Notes under the pieces: model-generated | The model's input: only the letters and a program-made list of their open reading frames with translations | The model's database searches: none | Told to the model about the DNA's origin: nothing | In this document: positions 1 through 9,055 of the stretch, piece by piece | Position numbering within the stretch: position 1 is the first letter of the stretch | Layout of the letters: each line of letters begins with the position of its first letter | From: Gammaproteobacteria bacterium | Lineage (GTDB): Bacteria > Pseudomonadota > Gammaproteobacteria > Nevskiales > Nevskiaceae | Assembly: GCA_026398875.1 (NCBI GenBank) | Contig: JAPLSB010000015.1 | Coordinates: 62,001 to 126,000, forward strand | Reading direction: 5' to 3' | Length of the DNA stretch: 64,000 nucleotides | Position numbers and translations under genes: made by a program

Positions 1-1
1 G

Positions 2-643
2 CTGCTGACCACCACGCCGCAACGTTTCGTCGCACTGGCCGAAGACGGCCGGGTGACGGTGGCGCCGGCCGTGCCGCAGCCGCGCTTCCGGGCCGATGCC
101 GTGCGGGCAGCGGAACTTCGCGAGCGGCTCGGTCTGGGCACGGGTCCGGCGGTGGCATTGATGCCGGGTGCCGAGTACGGCCCGGCCAAGCAGTGGCCGG
201 CCGCGCATTACGCCAGCGTGGCCGCCAGCCTTGCCCGGCGCGGTGTGCGCAGCTGGATCATCGGCTCGAAGAAGGAGCAGGCGCTGGGCGAGTCGATCGC
301 CCGGGCTGCGAAGGGCGGCGCGATCAATCTGTGCGGCAAGACCAGCCTGGTCGATGTCGTCGATCTGGCTGCCGATGCCCGCGCGGTGGTCTGCAACGAC
401 TCCGGCCCGATGCACATCGCCGCTGCAGCCGGCGCCCGGGTCATCGCGATCTATGGCTCGTCGACACCGGACCACACGCCACCGATGACCGACACCCGTG
501 CGATCCACTACCGCCGGCTGGCCTGCAGTCCGTGTTTCGAGCGGCAATGCCCGCTGAAAGCGCCCGGCGCGCATCTGGACTGCCTGATCGGCATTCACCC
601 GGATGCGATTTTGGCAAGCCTGAATGTGCTTGCAGATTTATAA
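2..643 (+). CDS. waaF: ADP-heptose:LPS heptosyltransferase II, 3' part
   Basis: This is the C-terminal 213 residues of a GT9-family heptosyltransferase. The reading frame is open to the left edge, so the true start lies outside the window. The family adds the second heptose to the LPS inner core at the cytoplasmic face of the inner membrane. Visible signatures are the MPGAEYGPAKQWP segment (heptose/ADP-binding region), the CNDSGPMHIAAA loop and a cysteine-rich tail (CSPCFERQCP), all typical of WaaF. hldE, which makes the ADP-heptose donor, lies 1.2 kb downstream on the same strand, which supports the call. The ilvE neighbour is also common beside waaF in gammaproteobacteria. Confidence 0.9.
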   Translation: MLTTTPQRFVALAEDGRVTVAPAVPQPRFRADAVRAAELRERLGLGTGPAVALMPGAEYGPAKQWPAAHYASVAASLARRGVRSWIIGSKKEQALGESIARAAKGGAINLCGKTSLVDVVDLAADARAVVCNDSGPMHIAAAAGARVIAIYGSSTPDHTPPMTDTRAIHYRRLACSPCFERQCPLKAPGAHLDCLIGIHPDAILASLNVLADL

Positions 644-644
644 T
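639..644 (+). promoter_or_regulatory. Candidate -10 box for ilvE
   Basis: A perfect TATAAT overlaps the waaF stop codon, 83 bases upstream of the chosen ilvE start. No good -35 box lies at 17 bases, so the assignment is tentative. Confidence 0.3.
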
Positions 645-727
645 GCGGCGGTTTGGCACTGCTGACACCGCGTGCCACCGCCCACTTCCGCAGCCTGCTG
701 GCACCTGAACTCCGAGGATTGATTGCA

Positions 728-1678
728 ATGACGACGATGGCCGACCGCGACGGGTTCATCTGGCTGGACGGCGAAATGGTGCCGTGGCGCGATGCCAACA
801 CCCATGTGCTGACCTATACGCTGCACTACGGCGTCGGCTGCTTCGAAGGCGTTCGTGCGTATCACACGCCGAAAGGCACGGCGATCTTCCGTCTCGAAGA
901 GCACACCAAGCGCCTGTTCAACTCGGCGAAGATCCTCGGCATGAAGATGCCGTTCGCGCCGGACGTCATCAACGAGGCCTGCCTCGAAGTGCTGCGCACC
1001 AACAAGCTGAAGGAAGCCTACCTGCGGCCGATGGTGTTCTACGGCGCCGAAGGCATGGGCCTGCGCGCTGACAATCTCAAGACCCACGTGATGGTCGCGG
1101 CCTGGACCTGGGGCGCCTACCTCGGCGCCGACAACGTCGAGCGTGGCATCCGCGTGCGCACTTCCAGCTATACCCGCCACCACGTCAATTCGATGCTGTG
1201 CCGGGCCAAGGCCAACGGCAACTACATCAACTCGATGCTGGCGCTGAACGAAGTGCTGAAGGACGGCTACGACGAAGCGATCCTGCTCGACATGAGCGGC
1301 CACATCGCCGAAGGCAGCGCCGAGAACATCTTCCTGGTCAAGGATGGCGTGCTGCACACGCCGGACCTGAACTCCTGCCTCGACGGCATCACCCGCAAGA
1401 CCATCATGCAGCTCGCTGCAGACGAAGGCATCGAGTGCCGCGAGCGGCGCATCACCCGCGACGAGCTGTACATCTGCGATGAAGCCTTCTTCACCGGCAC
1501 GGCCGCCGAAGTGATGCCGATCCGCGAAGTCGACAACCGTTCGATCGGCAACGGCAAGCGCGGGCCGATCACCGAAAAGCTGCAGCAGCTGTACGTGGCG
1601 ACGGTCAAGGGCGAACGCAGCGAGTACGCCGAATGGCGTGCCCACACCAATCCGCAGGCAGCCGCCAAGGCGGCTTGA
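728..1678 (+). CDS. ilvE: Branched-chain amino acid aminotransferase
   Basis: A class IV PLP-dependent aminotransferase of 316 residues that interconverts leucine, isoleucine and valine with their 2-oxo acids in the cytoplasm. It aligns along its full length with enterobacterial IlvE from memory: an N-terminal FIWLDGEMVPWRDA segment, LHYGVGCFEG, the PLP lysine in RAKANGNYINS, and the GTAAEVMPIREVD segment near the end. The start at 728 (Met-Thr-Thr-Met) is preferred because its N-terminus matches IlvE and a GAGG sequence lies upstream. An in-frame ATG at 653 would add 25 unlike residues, and a second ATG at 737 is possible. Confidence 0.95.
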   Translation: MTTMADRDGFIWLDGEMVPWRDANTHVLTYTLHYGVGCFEGVRAYHTPKGTAIFRLEEHTKRLFNSAKILGMKMPFAPDVINEACLEVLRTNKLKEAYLRPMVFYGAEGMGLRADNLKTHVMVAAWTWGAYLGADNVERGIRVRTSSYTRHHVNSMLCRAKANGNYINSMLALNEVLKDGYDEAILLDMSGHIAEGSAENIFLVKDGVLHTPDLNSCLDGITRKTIMQLAADEGIECRERRITRDELYICDEAFFTGTAAEVMPIREVDNRSIGNGKRGPITEKLQQLYVATVKGERSEYAEWRAHTNPQAAAKAA

Positions 1679-1719
1679 TGCTTGAGGCACGTCGGGCGGC
1701 CTGAAACGACCCGAAGCTG

Positions 1720-1812
1720 AACGCAAGGGCGCCAAGGGAAAGCCAAGAAAGGACGCAAAGAAAAGCGTTTGCTGTTCTTTGCGTCCTTTCCTCTTTTTGC
1801 GCCCCTGCGTTC
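1720..1812. repeat. Imperfect palindromic repeat, copy 1
   Basis: The left arm (1720-1762) contains the modules ACGCAAGGGCGCCAAGG and AAGAAAGGACGCAAAGAA. The right arm (1775-1812) is their near-complement, and a 12-base loop lies between. A closely related element occurs at 46751-46856, so this is a dispersed repeat and not a gene-specific terminator. It fills most of the ilvE-hldE gap. Confidence 0.85.
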
Positions 1813-1868
1813 TGTGGCTGCTTCTCAGCTTGCTGCGCAAGCCATCGCACACGACTCGACTGACCGCC

Positions 1869-3299
1869 ATGCAGACCGCCATTCCCAACTTCGATAGCGC
1901 CCGCGTTCTGGTGGTCGGCGATGTGATGCTCGATCGCTACTGGGTCGGGCCGACCGGCCGCATTTCCCCGGAAGCGCCAGTGCCGGTGGTGCGCATCCAG
2001 AAGGACGAGACCCGCCCCGGTGGTGCTGCCAACGTCGCGCTGAACATCGCGTCGCTCGGTGCGCAGGTGCGGCTGCTCGGCGTGGTCGGGCGCGACGACG
2101 CGGCGGCCAAGCTGCGCAGTGCCTTGACCGACCGCCTGGTTCAGCCCGACTTCACCGAAGCGCCGGCGTGCCCGACGATCACCAAGCTGCGCGTGCTCAG
2201 CCGCAACCAGCAGCTGATCCGTCTGGACTTCGAGGAATCGCTGGCCGTGGCCGGCGCTTTCGATCGCAGCGCGCTGCTCGGTCGCTTTCGCGCCGGCCTG
2301 GATGACGCGCAGATCGTCGTGCTGTCGGACTACGGCAAGGGCACGCTGGCCGACGCCAGCGCGATGATCGCGGAAGCCCGGGCCCGCAACCTGCCCGTGC
2401 TGGTCGACCCGAAAGGCAGTGACTGGCGGCCGTACCGCGGCGCAACGCTGATCACCCCGAACCTGTCGGAACTGGAAGCCGTGGTCGGGCCGTGCCCGGA
2501 CGAGGCGACGATCGTCGCCAAGGGCACGAAGCTTCGTGACGAACTGGGCATCGACGCCTTGCTGGTCACGCGCAGCGAAAACGGCATGACCTTGCTGGCG
2601 CCGAATCAGCCGCCGCTGCACCTGCCGACCGAAGCGCGCGAAGTGTTCGATGTCACCGGTGCCGGCGACACGGTGATCGCCACGTTCGGCGCGGCACTGG
2701 CGGCCGGCCATGACTTCGCGCACGCGGCGCGGGTTGCGAATCTGGCGGCCGGCATCGTCGTCGGCAAGCTCGGTACCGCTACCGTCACCCAGGCCGAATT
2801 GCTGCGGGCCATGCGCCGTGAGCACGAGGACGACAGCGCCGTGCTCGACGAGCCGGAATTGCTGGAGCGGGTCCGGCAGGCGCAGGCCCAGGGTCAGGTC
2901 GTGGTGATGACCAATGGCTGCTTCGATCTGCTGCATGTCGGCCACGTTCGTTATCTGGAAGCCGCCCGCAAGCTCGGCGATGTGCTGATCGTCGCCGTCA
3001 ATACCGATGATTCGGTCAAGCGGCTCAAGGGGCCGACGCGGCCGCTGAACTCGACCGATGACCGGATGCGGATGCTGGCGGCGCTGAAGTGCGTCGACTG
3101 GGTCGTGCCGTTTTCCGAAGACACGCCGCTGCGGCTGATCACCGAAGTGCTGCCCGATCTGCTGGTCAAGGGTGGCGACTACCGGCCGGAACAGGTGGCG
3201 GGTCACGACGTCGTCGCGGCCCATGGCGGCCAGACGGTGATTCTCGACTTCCATGACGGCTACTCGACGACCCGGATCATCGAACGCGCGAGAAGTTGA
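1869..3299 (+). CDS. hldE: Bifunctional D-beta-heptose 7-phosphate kinase / heptose 1-phosphate adenylyltransferase
   Basis: At 476 residues this has the size of E. coli HldE. Residues 1-320 are a PfkB/ribokinase-type sugar kinase, with the GGAANVALN glycine motif and DVTGAGDT anion hole with catalytic Asp near the end. Residues 340-476 are a nucleotidyltransferase with [16 protein letters not shown] (HxGH motif) and a KGGDY segment. The two domains carry out successive steps to ADP-glycero-manno-heptose for the LPS core, feeding the upstream WaaF. The start at 1869 is chosen because it gives the canonical N-terminus; upstream in-frame codons run into the palindromic repeat. Confidence 0.96.
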   Translation: MQTAIPNFDSARVLVVGDVMLDRYWVGPTGRISPEAPVPVVRIQKDETRPGGAANVALNIASLGAQVRLLGVVGRDDAAAKLRSALTDRLVQPDFTEAPACPTITKLRVLSRNQQLIRLDFEESLAVAGAFDRSALLGRFRAGLDDAQIVVLSDYGKGTLADASAMIAEARARNLPVLVDPKGSDWRPYRGATLITPNLSELEAVVGPCPDEATIVAKGTKLRDELGIDALLVTRSENGMTLLAPNQPPLHLPTEAREVFDVTGAGDTVIATFGAALAAGHDFAHAARVANLAAGIVVGKLGTATVTQAELLRAMRREHEDDSAVLDEPELLERVRQAQAQGQVVVMTNGCFDLLHVGHVRYLEAARKLGDVLIVAVNTDDSVKRLKGPTRPLNSTDDRMRMLAALKCVDWVVPFSEDTPLRLITEVLPDLLVKGGDYRPEQVAGHDVVAAHGGQTVILDFHDGYSTTRIIERARS

Positions 3300-3394
3300 C
3301 CACTGGTGAAGCGCAGCCCGGCTGCGGCAGACTTTCGGCCCTGCGACCAAGACCGCACCTGCCACCGCCACTGCGTCTCCACCTCTCGCCCGCC

Positions 3395-4165
3395 ATGATC
3401 CGAACTGCCTGCTTCGCCGCTGCCGCCGTGTTGATCGCCGGTTGCGCCTCTTCCCCGTCGTCGTCCTCGGTGCCGCTCGGACCGATCGATTACGACGTGG
3501 TCTGTCGGCAGCTGGAGCAAAGCGGCAAGGCGACCGGTGCACTGCGCTGGTATCAGGCGTCGGCCGAGCGTCGCGCCTCGTACGAGCAGGTGTTCCGGCT
3601 GGCGACCGAGCGGGTCACGGCGCTGGCGCGTGGCCGGGCGGCCGGAACCTGGGCCGTGGTCGCCGATGCCGACGAGACGCTGCTCGACAATTCCAAGGCC
3701 GAGTGCGCCGATCAGGTTCAGGGCGTGACCACGCACGACCCGGATCGCTGGACGCAGTGGGTGCTGTCCGAGAAAGCCGATGCCGTGCCGGGCGCCGCCG
3801 CGTTTGCCGCGGCCGTGCACAAGCTCGGCGGTCGGCTGATCGTGGTCAGCAACCGCGAGGACGTTCCGCACCGCGCCGCGACGGCCTCCAATCTGGCCAA
3901 GGTCGGTATCCACGTCGATGTGCTGCTGCTGGCCAAGGATCGCACCGACCTCGACAAGAACAGCCGCTTCCGGCTGATCGAGGAAGTCGGCGTTGCTTCG
4001 GCGCGCTTGCCCGCGCAGAAGGTGCTGGCCTACATCGGCGACAACATCAAGGACTTCCCGTATCTGTCGCAGGTCGATATCGGCGATGCCGGCCAGTTCG
4101 GCACGCGCTACTTCCTGCTGCCGAATCCGGTCTACGGATCCTGGCAGCGCCTGCCGATGCGCTGA
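3395..4165 (+). CDS. HAD-family acid phosphatase lipoprotein (class B / e(P4)-like)
   Basis: A 256-residue protein with a lipoprotein signal peptide (hydrophobic stretch then lipobox LIAGC, lipidated Cys near residue 18). The HAD nucleophile motif VVADADETLLDNSKAE matches the DxDET motif of haemophilus lipoprotein e(P4) and related acid phosphatases. The second HAD motif is in IVVSNRE and the metal-binding end in YIGDNIKDFP. Family members release phosphate from mononucleotides at the cell surface or in the periplasm; the substrate here cannot be read from sequence. It starts 95 bases after hldE and ends tail to tail with the response regulator gene. Confidence 0.88.
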   Translation: MIRTACFAAAAVLIAGCASSPSSSSVPLGPIDYDVVCRQLEQSGKATGALRWYQASAERRASYEQVFRLATERVTALARGRAAGTWAVVADADETLLDNSKAECADQVQGVTTHDPDRWTQWVLSEKADAVPGAAAFAAAVHKLGGRLIVVSNREDVPHRAATASNLAKVGIHVDVLLLAKDRTDLDKNSRFRLIEEVGVASARLPAQKVLAYIGDNIKDFPYLSQVDIGDAGQFGTRYFLLPNPVYGSWQRLPMR

Positions 4166-4293
4166 AGCCGCCGGGCCTCTTACGGGCCGTAGCCGTTCTG
4201 GATGATGGCGCTTGCCGGCAGGTCGTGCCGGCATCGTGTCGAGTCGGGCGACGTCTGTGCAGGCCAGCGCGGGCTTCGCGATCACTGCTCCCG

Positions 4294-4926
4294 CTACAGC
4301 CAACCCTTCTGCCGAGCGAGGCGATAAGCCTCGATGCGGTTGGCGGCGCCGAGCTTGCCGATCGCTTCCGACAGGTAGTTGCGCACCGTGCCGTGTGACA
4401 GGTGCAGCTGGGCGGCGATGTCGGCGGCGGACACGCCTTCGCCGGCCAGGCGCAGCACGCGGCGCTCGCGCTCGTTGAGCGGGTCGCTCTCGCTCCAGGC
4501 GGCGACCGCGAGCTGCGGGTCGACGACCCGCACGCCGCGCTGGACCTTGCGCAGCGCGTCGGCAAGCTGCTCGGCTGGCGCGTCCTTCAGCAGATAGCCG
4601 ACCACGCCGGCGTCCAGCGCACGGCGCAGATAGCCGGCGCGCGCGAACGTGGTGACGATCACGACCTTGGTGCGGATGCCGCGTTCGGCAATCCGCACCG
4701 CCAGTTCCAGGCCGGTCAGCACCGGCATTTCGATGTCCGACACCAGCAGATCGGGCTTCAGCTCATGCACCGCCAGCCACGCCGCTTCGCCATCGGCGCA
4801 GGCACGCACCACGTCGAGATCGGGCTCGAAGTTCAGCAGCGTGGTCAGCGCGCTGCGCAGCAGCGCCTGATCCTCGGCCAGCACGATGCGCAGCGCGCCG
4901 GGCGACTTGCCATCGTCGCGGCTCAT
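4294..4926 (-). CDS. NarL/DesR-type response regulator
   Basis: A 210-residue cytoplasmic response regulator. The receiver domain (about residues 8-125) shows the acidic pair in VLAEDQ, the phospho-acceptor Asp in LLVSDIEMP and the conserved Lys in YLLKDAP. The C-terminal LuxR-type helix-turn-helix spans about 145-205 (LNERERRVLRLAGEGVSAAD, then IAAQLHLSHGTVRNYLSEA). Its start overlaps the stop of the histidine kinase by four bases (ATGA), so the two are translationally coupled and almost certainly partners. An in-frame ATG at 4959 exists but would extend 33 bases into the kinase. Confidence 0.92.
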   Translation of the reverse strand: MSRDDGKSPGALRIVLAEDQALLRSALTTLLNFEPDLDVVRACADGEAAWLAVHELKPDLLVSDIEMPVLTGLELAVRIAERGIRTKVVIVTTFARAGYLRRALDAGVVGYLLKDAPAEQLADALRKVQRGVRVVDPQLAVAAWSESDPLNERERRVLRLAGEGVSAADIAAQLHLSHGTVRNYLSEAIGKLGAANRIEAYRLARQKGWL

Positions 4927-6131
4927 GCCGCCGGCCCCCTGGCAGCAAGCGGCACGCACAGTTCCAGCCGCGTGCCGCCACCGCGTGGCGAGCGGATATC
5001 GAGCCGGCCGCCGAGCGGCGCGAGACGCTCGCGAATGCCGCGCAGGCCGTTGCCGGGCAGGCCATCGTCAATGCCGCCGCGGCCGTTGTCGTCGATCCGC
5101 AGCCATGCACTGCCGGCATCGATGCGCAAGTCGATGTCGACCTCCGAAGCGGCGGCATGGCGATGGATGTTGGTCACGGCTTCGCGCAAGCACAGCGCCA
5201 GTGCCGCATCGATGTCGGCAGGCAGCGGCGGCCAGTGGTCGCCGCCGCTCAGCTGCGTGCCGCCGGAGGCCAGCAACAGCCGGGCCGATACCCGCTCGGC
5301 GGCGAGGCCGGTGGCGCGAAAGCCGGTCACGGCAGCGCGGACTTCGGCCAGCGATTCGCGGGCAATCTGGCGCAGCTCGCGCACCTCACCGCGTGCGGCA
5401 TCGGGATCGCGATCGAACAGCCGGTCGGCCAGTTCGGACTTCATCGCGATCAGCGACAGGCTGTGGCCGAGCAGGTCGTGCAGGTCGCGGCCGATCCGCT
5501 CGCGTTCCGCCGTCGCGGCCAGCCGCCGGACCTCCTGCTGCGACAGCCGCAGTTCGGCATCGCGACGGGTATTGATCGCGAAGAACAGGTTCAGCGCTGT
5601 GATCGCGGCGGTGGTGATCGTCCAGCCCAGCACCGGGATCAGGTGCGCGCCGGCCAGCATGGCCACGGCGACGAACACCGACAGCACGGCGGCCAGCGCC
5701 AGCAGCACCGCGCGTGGCTGCAGCACGAACGGCAGCAGCGCACCGGTATAGATCAGGTACGACACCGTGGTGCCGAGCGGCACGGTCAGCAGTGCCAGCG
5801 CCGCAATGGCGGCGGTGTAGTGCCGGGCGTGGCGGCGATCGCCATACCAGGCGCGCAGATAGCCGCCGAGGAACAGCGGCACGGTTGCGTAGGTCAGCAG
5901 CGTGCGCTGCGGGTTGGCGCTGTCGGACAGCCACGGCGCGATGAACACCCAGACCAGCCAGATCAGGTTGATCAGCGGGAACCAGGCGCCACCGGAAATC
6001 GTCGGTCGGCCGTTGCCGCGTTCGATGGCGAGCGCGTTCGGGTGCGGCCGCAGCAGGCGATCGATCAGCGTCGGCCGGGCCGGATCCGCAGACGGCGGTG
6101 GATCAAGCAGCGCATCGGGCCGCGCCGTCAC
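4923..6131 (-). CDS. DesK-like sensor histidine kinase
   Basis: A 402-residue membrane kinase with four to five hydrophobic segments (about residues 45-185). These are followed by a HisKA_3 dimerisation domain with ERERIGRDLHDLLGHSLSLI, where the His of DLHD is the phosphorylation site, and a HATPase domain with REAVTNIHRHA (N box) and IDDNGRGG (G1 box). The multi-span sensor without a large extracytoplasmic loop and the LSLIAMKSELADRL helix resemble Bacillus DesK, a membrane-fluidity sensor. The signal here is unknown. The start is a GTG at 6131 that overlaps the TGA of the upstream small gene (GTGA); a longer frame to 6287 would run through that gene. Confidence 0.88.
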   Translation of the reverse strand: MTARPDALLDPPPSADPARPTLIDRLLRPHPNALAIERGNGRPTISGGAWFPLINLIWLVWVFIAPWLSDSANPQRTLLTYATVPLFLGGYLRAWYGDRRHARHYTAAIAALALLTVPLGTTVSYLIYTGALLPFVLQPRAVLLALAAVLSVFVAVAMLAGAHLIPVLGWTITTAAITALNLFFAINTRRDAELRLSQQEVRRLAATAERERIGRDLHDLLGHSLSLIAMKSELADRLFDRDPDAARGEVRELRQIARESLAEVRAAVTGFRATGLAAERVSARLLLASGGTQLSGGDHWPPLPADIDAALALCLREAVTNIHRHAAASEVDIDLRIDAGSAWLRIDDNGRGGIDDGLPGNGLRGIRERLAPLGGRLDIRSPRGGGTRLELCVPLAARGPAA

Positions 6132-6388
6132 AGCCCGCCCTCCGGCTGGCTGGCGCCATTGCCGCGCAAGACCGTCGCCGCGACATCGTGCCATTCGGCC
6201 GACTGCAACGGGCAGCTGCCGTGCGCCGATGCAGACAGCCTTTGCGCGAGCCAATCCGGCGGCCCGAGCCGATCGCCGAGCGTCCACGGCAGCCCGGCAA
6301 TCGTGAAAGCGCCGGAAATCATCAGCCCCGCCCAGCCCTTGCCCACTGCGCGGCGCAGTCGCGCCATGCCTCGCCTGTATCCGGTCAT
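6128..6388 (-). CDS. Small single-span membrane protein coupled to the DesK-like kinase
   Basis: An 86-residue protein I do not recognise. The N-terminus is basic (several Arg in the first 15 residues), followed by one hydrophobic segment (WAGLMISGAFTIAGLPW). A 50-residue tail follows that should lie outside the cytoplasm and has one Cys. The start at 6388 is favoured over 6394 because GGAGG lies at the right distance (8 bases) only for the second ATG. Its TGA overlaps the GTG of the kinase gene. The tight coupling suggests an accessory or sensory partner of the kinase; that role is inference. Confidence 0.6.
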   Translation of the reverse strand: MTGYRRGMARLRRAVGKGWAGLMISGAFTIAGLPWTLGDRLGPPDWLAQRLSASAHGSCPLQSAEWHDVAATVLRGNGASQPEGGL

Positions 6389-6493
6389 CGTCATGCCCTC
6401 CGTTGGTGAGGACAGATTAGGTTCGGCGTCGCCACGCCGGCAGTTGCCGCCGTCAGCACTGCGGAGTGACATCTGTCACCCCGATCGCGCGAT

Positions 6494-7384
6494 TCAGTCG
6501 CGGAAGCGCCGAACCAGATCGCCGTAGGCCTCGATCCGGCGATCCCGGAGGAACGGCCACCAGCGACGGACGTTTTCCGAACGGGCGAGGTCGACATCGA
6601 CGACCAGTACCTCCGGCTGATCGGTCGACGCCCGCGCCAGGAATTCGCCCTGCGGACCGGCCACGAAGCTGGTGCCCCAGAAGCGCTGGCCCGGCGTCTG
6701 GCCGGTGGGGTCGGGTTCGAAGCCGATGCGATTCGCCACTACCACCGGCAAGCCGTTGGCGACGGCATGCGCCCGCTGAATCGTCACCCAGGCTTCGCGC
6801 TGGCGTTCGCGCTCGTCTTCGGGATCTTCCGGGTTGTTGCCGATCGCGGTCGGGTACAGCAGCAGGTCGGCGCCGGCCAGCGCCATCAGCCGTGCCGCCT
6901 CGGGATACCACTGGTCCCAGCAGACCAGCAGGCCGAGCTTGCCGACACTGGTCTGGATCGGTTCGAAACCAAGGTCGCCCGGCGTGAAGTAGAACTTCTC
7001 GTAGTAGCCGGGATCGTCCGGGATATGCATCTTCCGGTACTTGCCGGCCAGCGTTCCATCGCGCTCCAGCACCACGGCGGTGTTGTGGTACAGCCCCGGT
7101 GCGCGGCGTTCGAACAGGCTGCCCACCAGCACGATGCCCAGTTCCTTGGCCAGCCGGCCGAGCCATTCGGTCGACGGGCCGGGAATGGTTTCGGCGAGGT
7201 CGAACAGATCGGTCGATTCGTGCTGGCAGAAATACAGGCTGGTGTGCAGTTCCTGCAGCAGCACCAGCTGCGCGCCGCGTGCCGCGGCCTCGCGCACGCC
7301 GGCTTCGCTGGCGGCGATGCTGACGGCGCGGTCGCTGGAACAGGCCTGCTGGACCAGGCCGACCTTGAGGATCTTGTTTGCCAT
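6494..7384 (-). CDS. aguB: N-carbamoylputrescine amidase
   Basis: A 296-residue nitrilase-superfamily enzyme that hydrolyses N-carbamoylputrescine to putrescine, CO2 and ammonia in the cytoplasm. The Glu-Lys-Cys triad is visible: Glu in LVLLQELHTSLYFC, Lys in KYRKMHIPDDPGYYEKFYF and Cys in LLVCWDQWYPEAARL. The latter two segments are highly characteristic of AguB among nitrilases. It starts 14 bases after the aguA stop on the same strand, so the two form an operon. The start at 7384 (MANKILKVGLVQQ) is preferred over an in-frame ATG 48 bases upstream that lies inside aguA. Confidence 0.95.
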   Translation of the reverse strand: MANKILKVGLVQQACSSDRAVSIAASEAGVREAAARGAQLVLLQELHTSLYFCQHESTDLFDLAETIPGPSTEWLGRLAKELGIVLVGSLFERRAPGLYHNTAVVLERDGTLAGKYRKMHIPDDPGYYEKFYFTPGDLGFEPIQTSVGKLGLLVCWDQWYPEAARLMALAGADLLLYPTAIGNNPEDPEDERERQREAWVTIQRAHAVANGLPVVVANRIGFEPDPTGQTPGQRFWGTSFVAGPQGEFLARASTDQPEVLVVDVDLARSENVRRWWPFLRDRRIEAYGDLVRRFRD

Positions 7385-7398
7385 CGTGGGTTCCTTGT

Positions 7399-8427
7399 TC
7401 AGACCAGCGCCGGAATCTGCATCGTCACGCAATGCAGGCCGCCGTACTGCTGGATCAGCGCATTGCAGTCGATGCCGATCACTTCACGGTCCGGAAAGAC
7501 CGGCCGGATCAGGTCGAGCGCCACGGCATCGAGTGGCTGGCCGTAGACCGGCACCAGCACCGCGCCGTTGAGAATCAGGAAGTTCGCGTAGCCGGCCGGC
7601 AGGCGGCGGCCGTCGTCCGGATCGTGGATCGCGGTGGGCAGCGGCAGCGCCACCAGCCGGTAAGGCTGGCCCTGCCAGTCGCGCAGTGCCCGCAGTTCGT
7701 CGGCCATCGCGGCGAGGTCATCGAAGTGGGCGTCGCTGCGATCGTCGCAACCCTGGTAGACGATGGTGCTCGGATCGCAGTAGCGGGCGATGGTGTCGAT
7801 GTGGCCGTCGGTGTCGTCGCCGATCAGGTCGCCGTGGCTCAGCCACAGCACGCGGTCGAGGCCAAGCTGGCTCTTCAGCAGATCCTCGATCTGGACTTTG
7901 CTCAGATGCGGATTGCGGGTCGGTGCCAGCAGGCAGCGTTCGGTGGTCAGCAGCGTGCCGTGACCGTCGACTTCCAGCGCGCCGCCTTCGAGCACGAAGT
8001 CGATCGTGTCCACCGGCGCCGACCAGGCGCCGTACTGGTCGAGCTTGCGGGTCAGCGCGTTGTCGCGCTCGGCCGAGAACTTGTTGCCCCAGCCGTTGAA
8101 CGTGAAGTCCAGATGCACCAGCCGGCCATCACGGACCACGGTGATCGGGCCGTGATCGCGGGCCCAGACATCATCGTTCGGCACTTCATGGACGATCAGC
8201 CGCTCGCGCGGCACGCCGGCTGCGATCAGCCGCGCCTGCAGCGCGTCGGCGCCTTCGGCAACGTTGACATGCAGGTTCTGGAAGCGGCCGATGGCGACCG
8301 CGATGGCGATGAAGTTGCGCTCGACGGCGGCGAAATGACGTGCGAAATCGCCGTCCTGGCGCGGCCAGGTCAGCATCACGGCGGCTTGCGGCGCCCACTC
8401 GGGCGGGAGGGTCTGTCGGTGGCTCAT
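7399..8427 (-). CDS. aguA: Agmatine deiminase
   Basis: A 342-residue peptidyl-arginine-deiminase-like (PPAD) enzyme that converts agmatine to N-carbamoylputrescine and ammonia. Typical features are the N-terminal MLTWPRQDGDF segment, NDDVWARDHGPI, FVLEGGALEVDG, the GDDTDGHID segment, and the catalytic Cys in GGLHCVTMQIP at the end. Together with the downstream aguB it makes putrescine from agmatine without ornithine decarboxylase. No arginine decarboxylase gene lies in the window. An exported hypothetical gene starts 443 bases upstream and ends 92 bases before aguA; whether they are cotranscribed is unclear. Confidence 0.95.
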   Translation of the reverse strand: MSHRQTLPPEWAPQAAVMLTWPRQDGDFARHFAAVERNFIAIAVAIGRFQNLHVNVAEGADALQARLIAAGVPRERLIVHEVPNDDVWARDHGPITVVRDGRLVHLDFTFNGWGNKFSAERDNALTRKLDQYGAWSAPVDTIDFVLEGGALEVDGHGTLLTTERCLLAPTRNPHLSKVQIEDLLKSQLGLDRVLWLSHGDLIGDDTDGHIDTIARYCDPSTIVYQGCDDRSDAHFDDLAAMADELRALRDWQGQPYRLVALPLPTAIHDPDDGRRLPAGYANFLILNGAVLVPVYGQPLDAVALDLIRPVFPDREVIGIDCNALIQQYGGLHCVTMQIPALV

Positions 8428-8519
8428 GCCGGAATCGGGTGCGGTCTGAAGGAGGTCAGGACCGCGATTGTCTCAGGTTGAGATGACCGTGCCGCGCGGA
8501 TCGCGCGCGCAGCCTCGCC

Positions 8520-8870
8520 TCACCCGCCGCCGGTGGCCCGCAGCTCGCCGGTATTGAACAGTGGTGCCGGCGCGCCCGGCACCACAGCGTCGACGACATG
8601 GCTGTTCTCGAAGAACACCGAAAAGCCGGCGTAGTCCCAGCGGGTGATCGGGGGCTGCGCCGCCGAGCCGCCGCCGACCGCTGCGTGGCGCTTGGCGGGC
8701 TCGCCGTAGCGACTCAGCACGGTGCGCTGCGATTCGCCACGGATCGGCAGCGCGGCGCTGGCAGTCGCCTTGGCTGGGGCCGGGGCCGGCAGATTCAGCA
8801 CGTCGGCCCGAGCGGCGGGCAGCATCGATGCGGTCAGCAACAGGCCGCAGCCGAGAAGGATGTTGCGCAT
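8520..8870 (-). CDS. Small exported protein of unknown function
   Basis: A 116-residue protein with a signal peptide (MRNILLGCGLLLTASMLPAA, cleavage near ARA-D). The mature part has a Pro/Ala-rich linker and then a short domain with SQRTVLSRYGEP, RWDYAGFSVFFENSHVVDAV. The pattern of short strands (RWDY, FSVFF, HVVDAV) resembles BamE/SmpA-like small periplasmic domains, but I cannot assign it. The start at 8870 has GGAGG upstream on the minus strand. It lies upstream of aguA in the same direction. Confidence 0.7.
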   Translation of the reverse strand: MRNILLGCGLLLTASMLPAARADVLNLPAPAPAKATASAALPIRGESQRTVLSRYGEPAKRHAAVGGGSAAQPPITRWDYAGFSVFFENSHVVDAVVPGAPAPLFNTGELRATGGG

Positions 8871-9055
8871 GGAGGAGGCCCGTCGAGTGCTCGAAAAAAA
8901 GCATAGCACCGGCGTTGCGAACCGCTTCGGACGCTCATCGCGGCACCGCCGCCGCGCGTCCGCCGGCACTGCGGGCGACCGATTCGCTGTTCGCGTTATT
9001 CGGCTGCATCCAATTTCCGCTTTCCAACGTTATAGGCGGCATCGACACGATCAAC

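Noticed and set aside
1605-3542. A 645-codon open frame on the minus strand opposite hldE
   Set aside because: It is antisense to a textbook gene, and its Arg/Gln/His-rich composition is typical of high-GC shadow frames; no domain or ribosome site.
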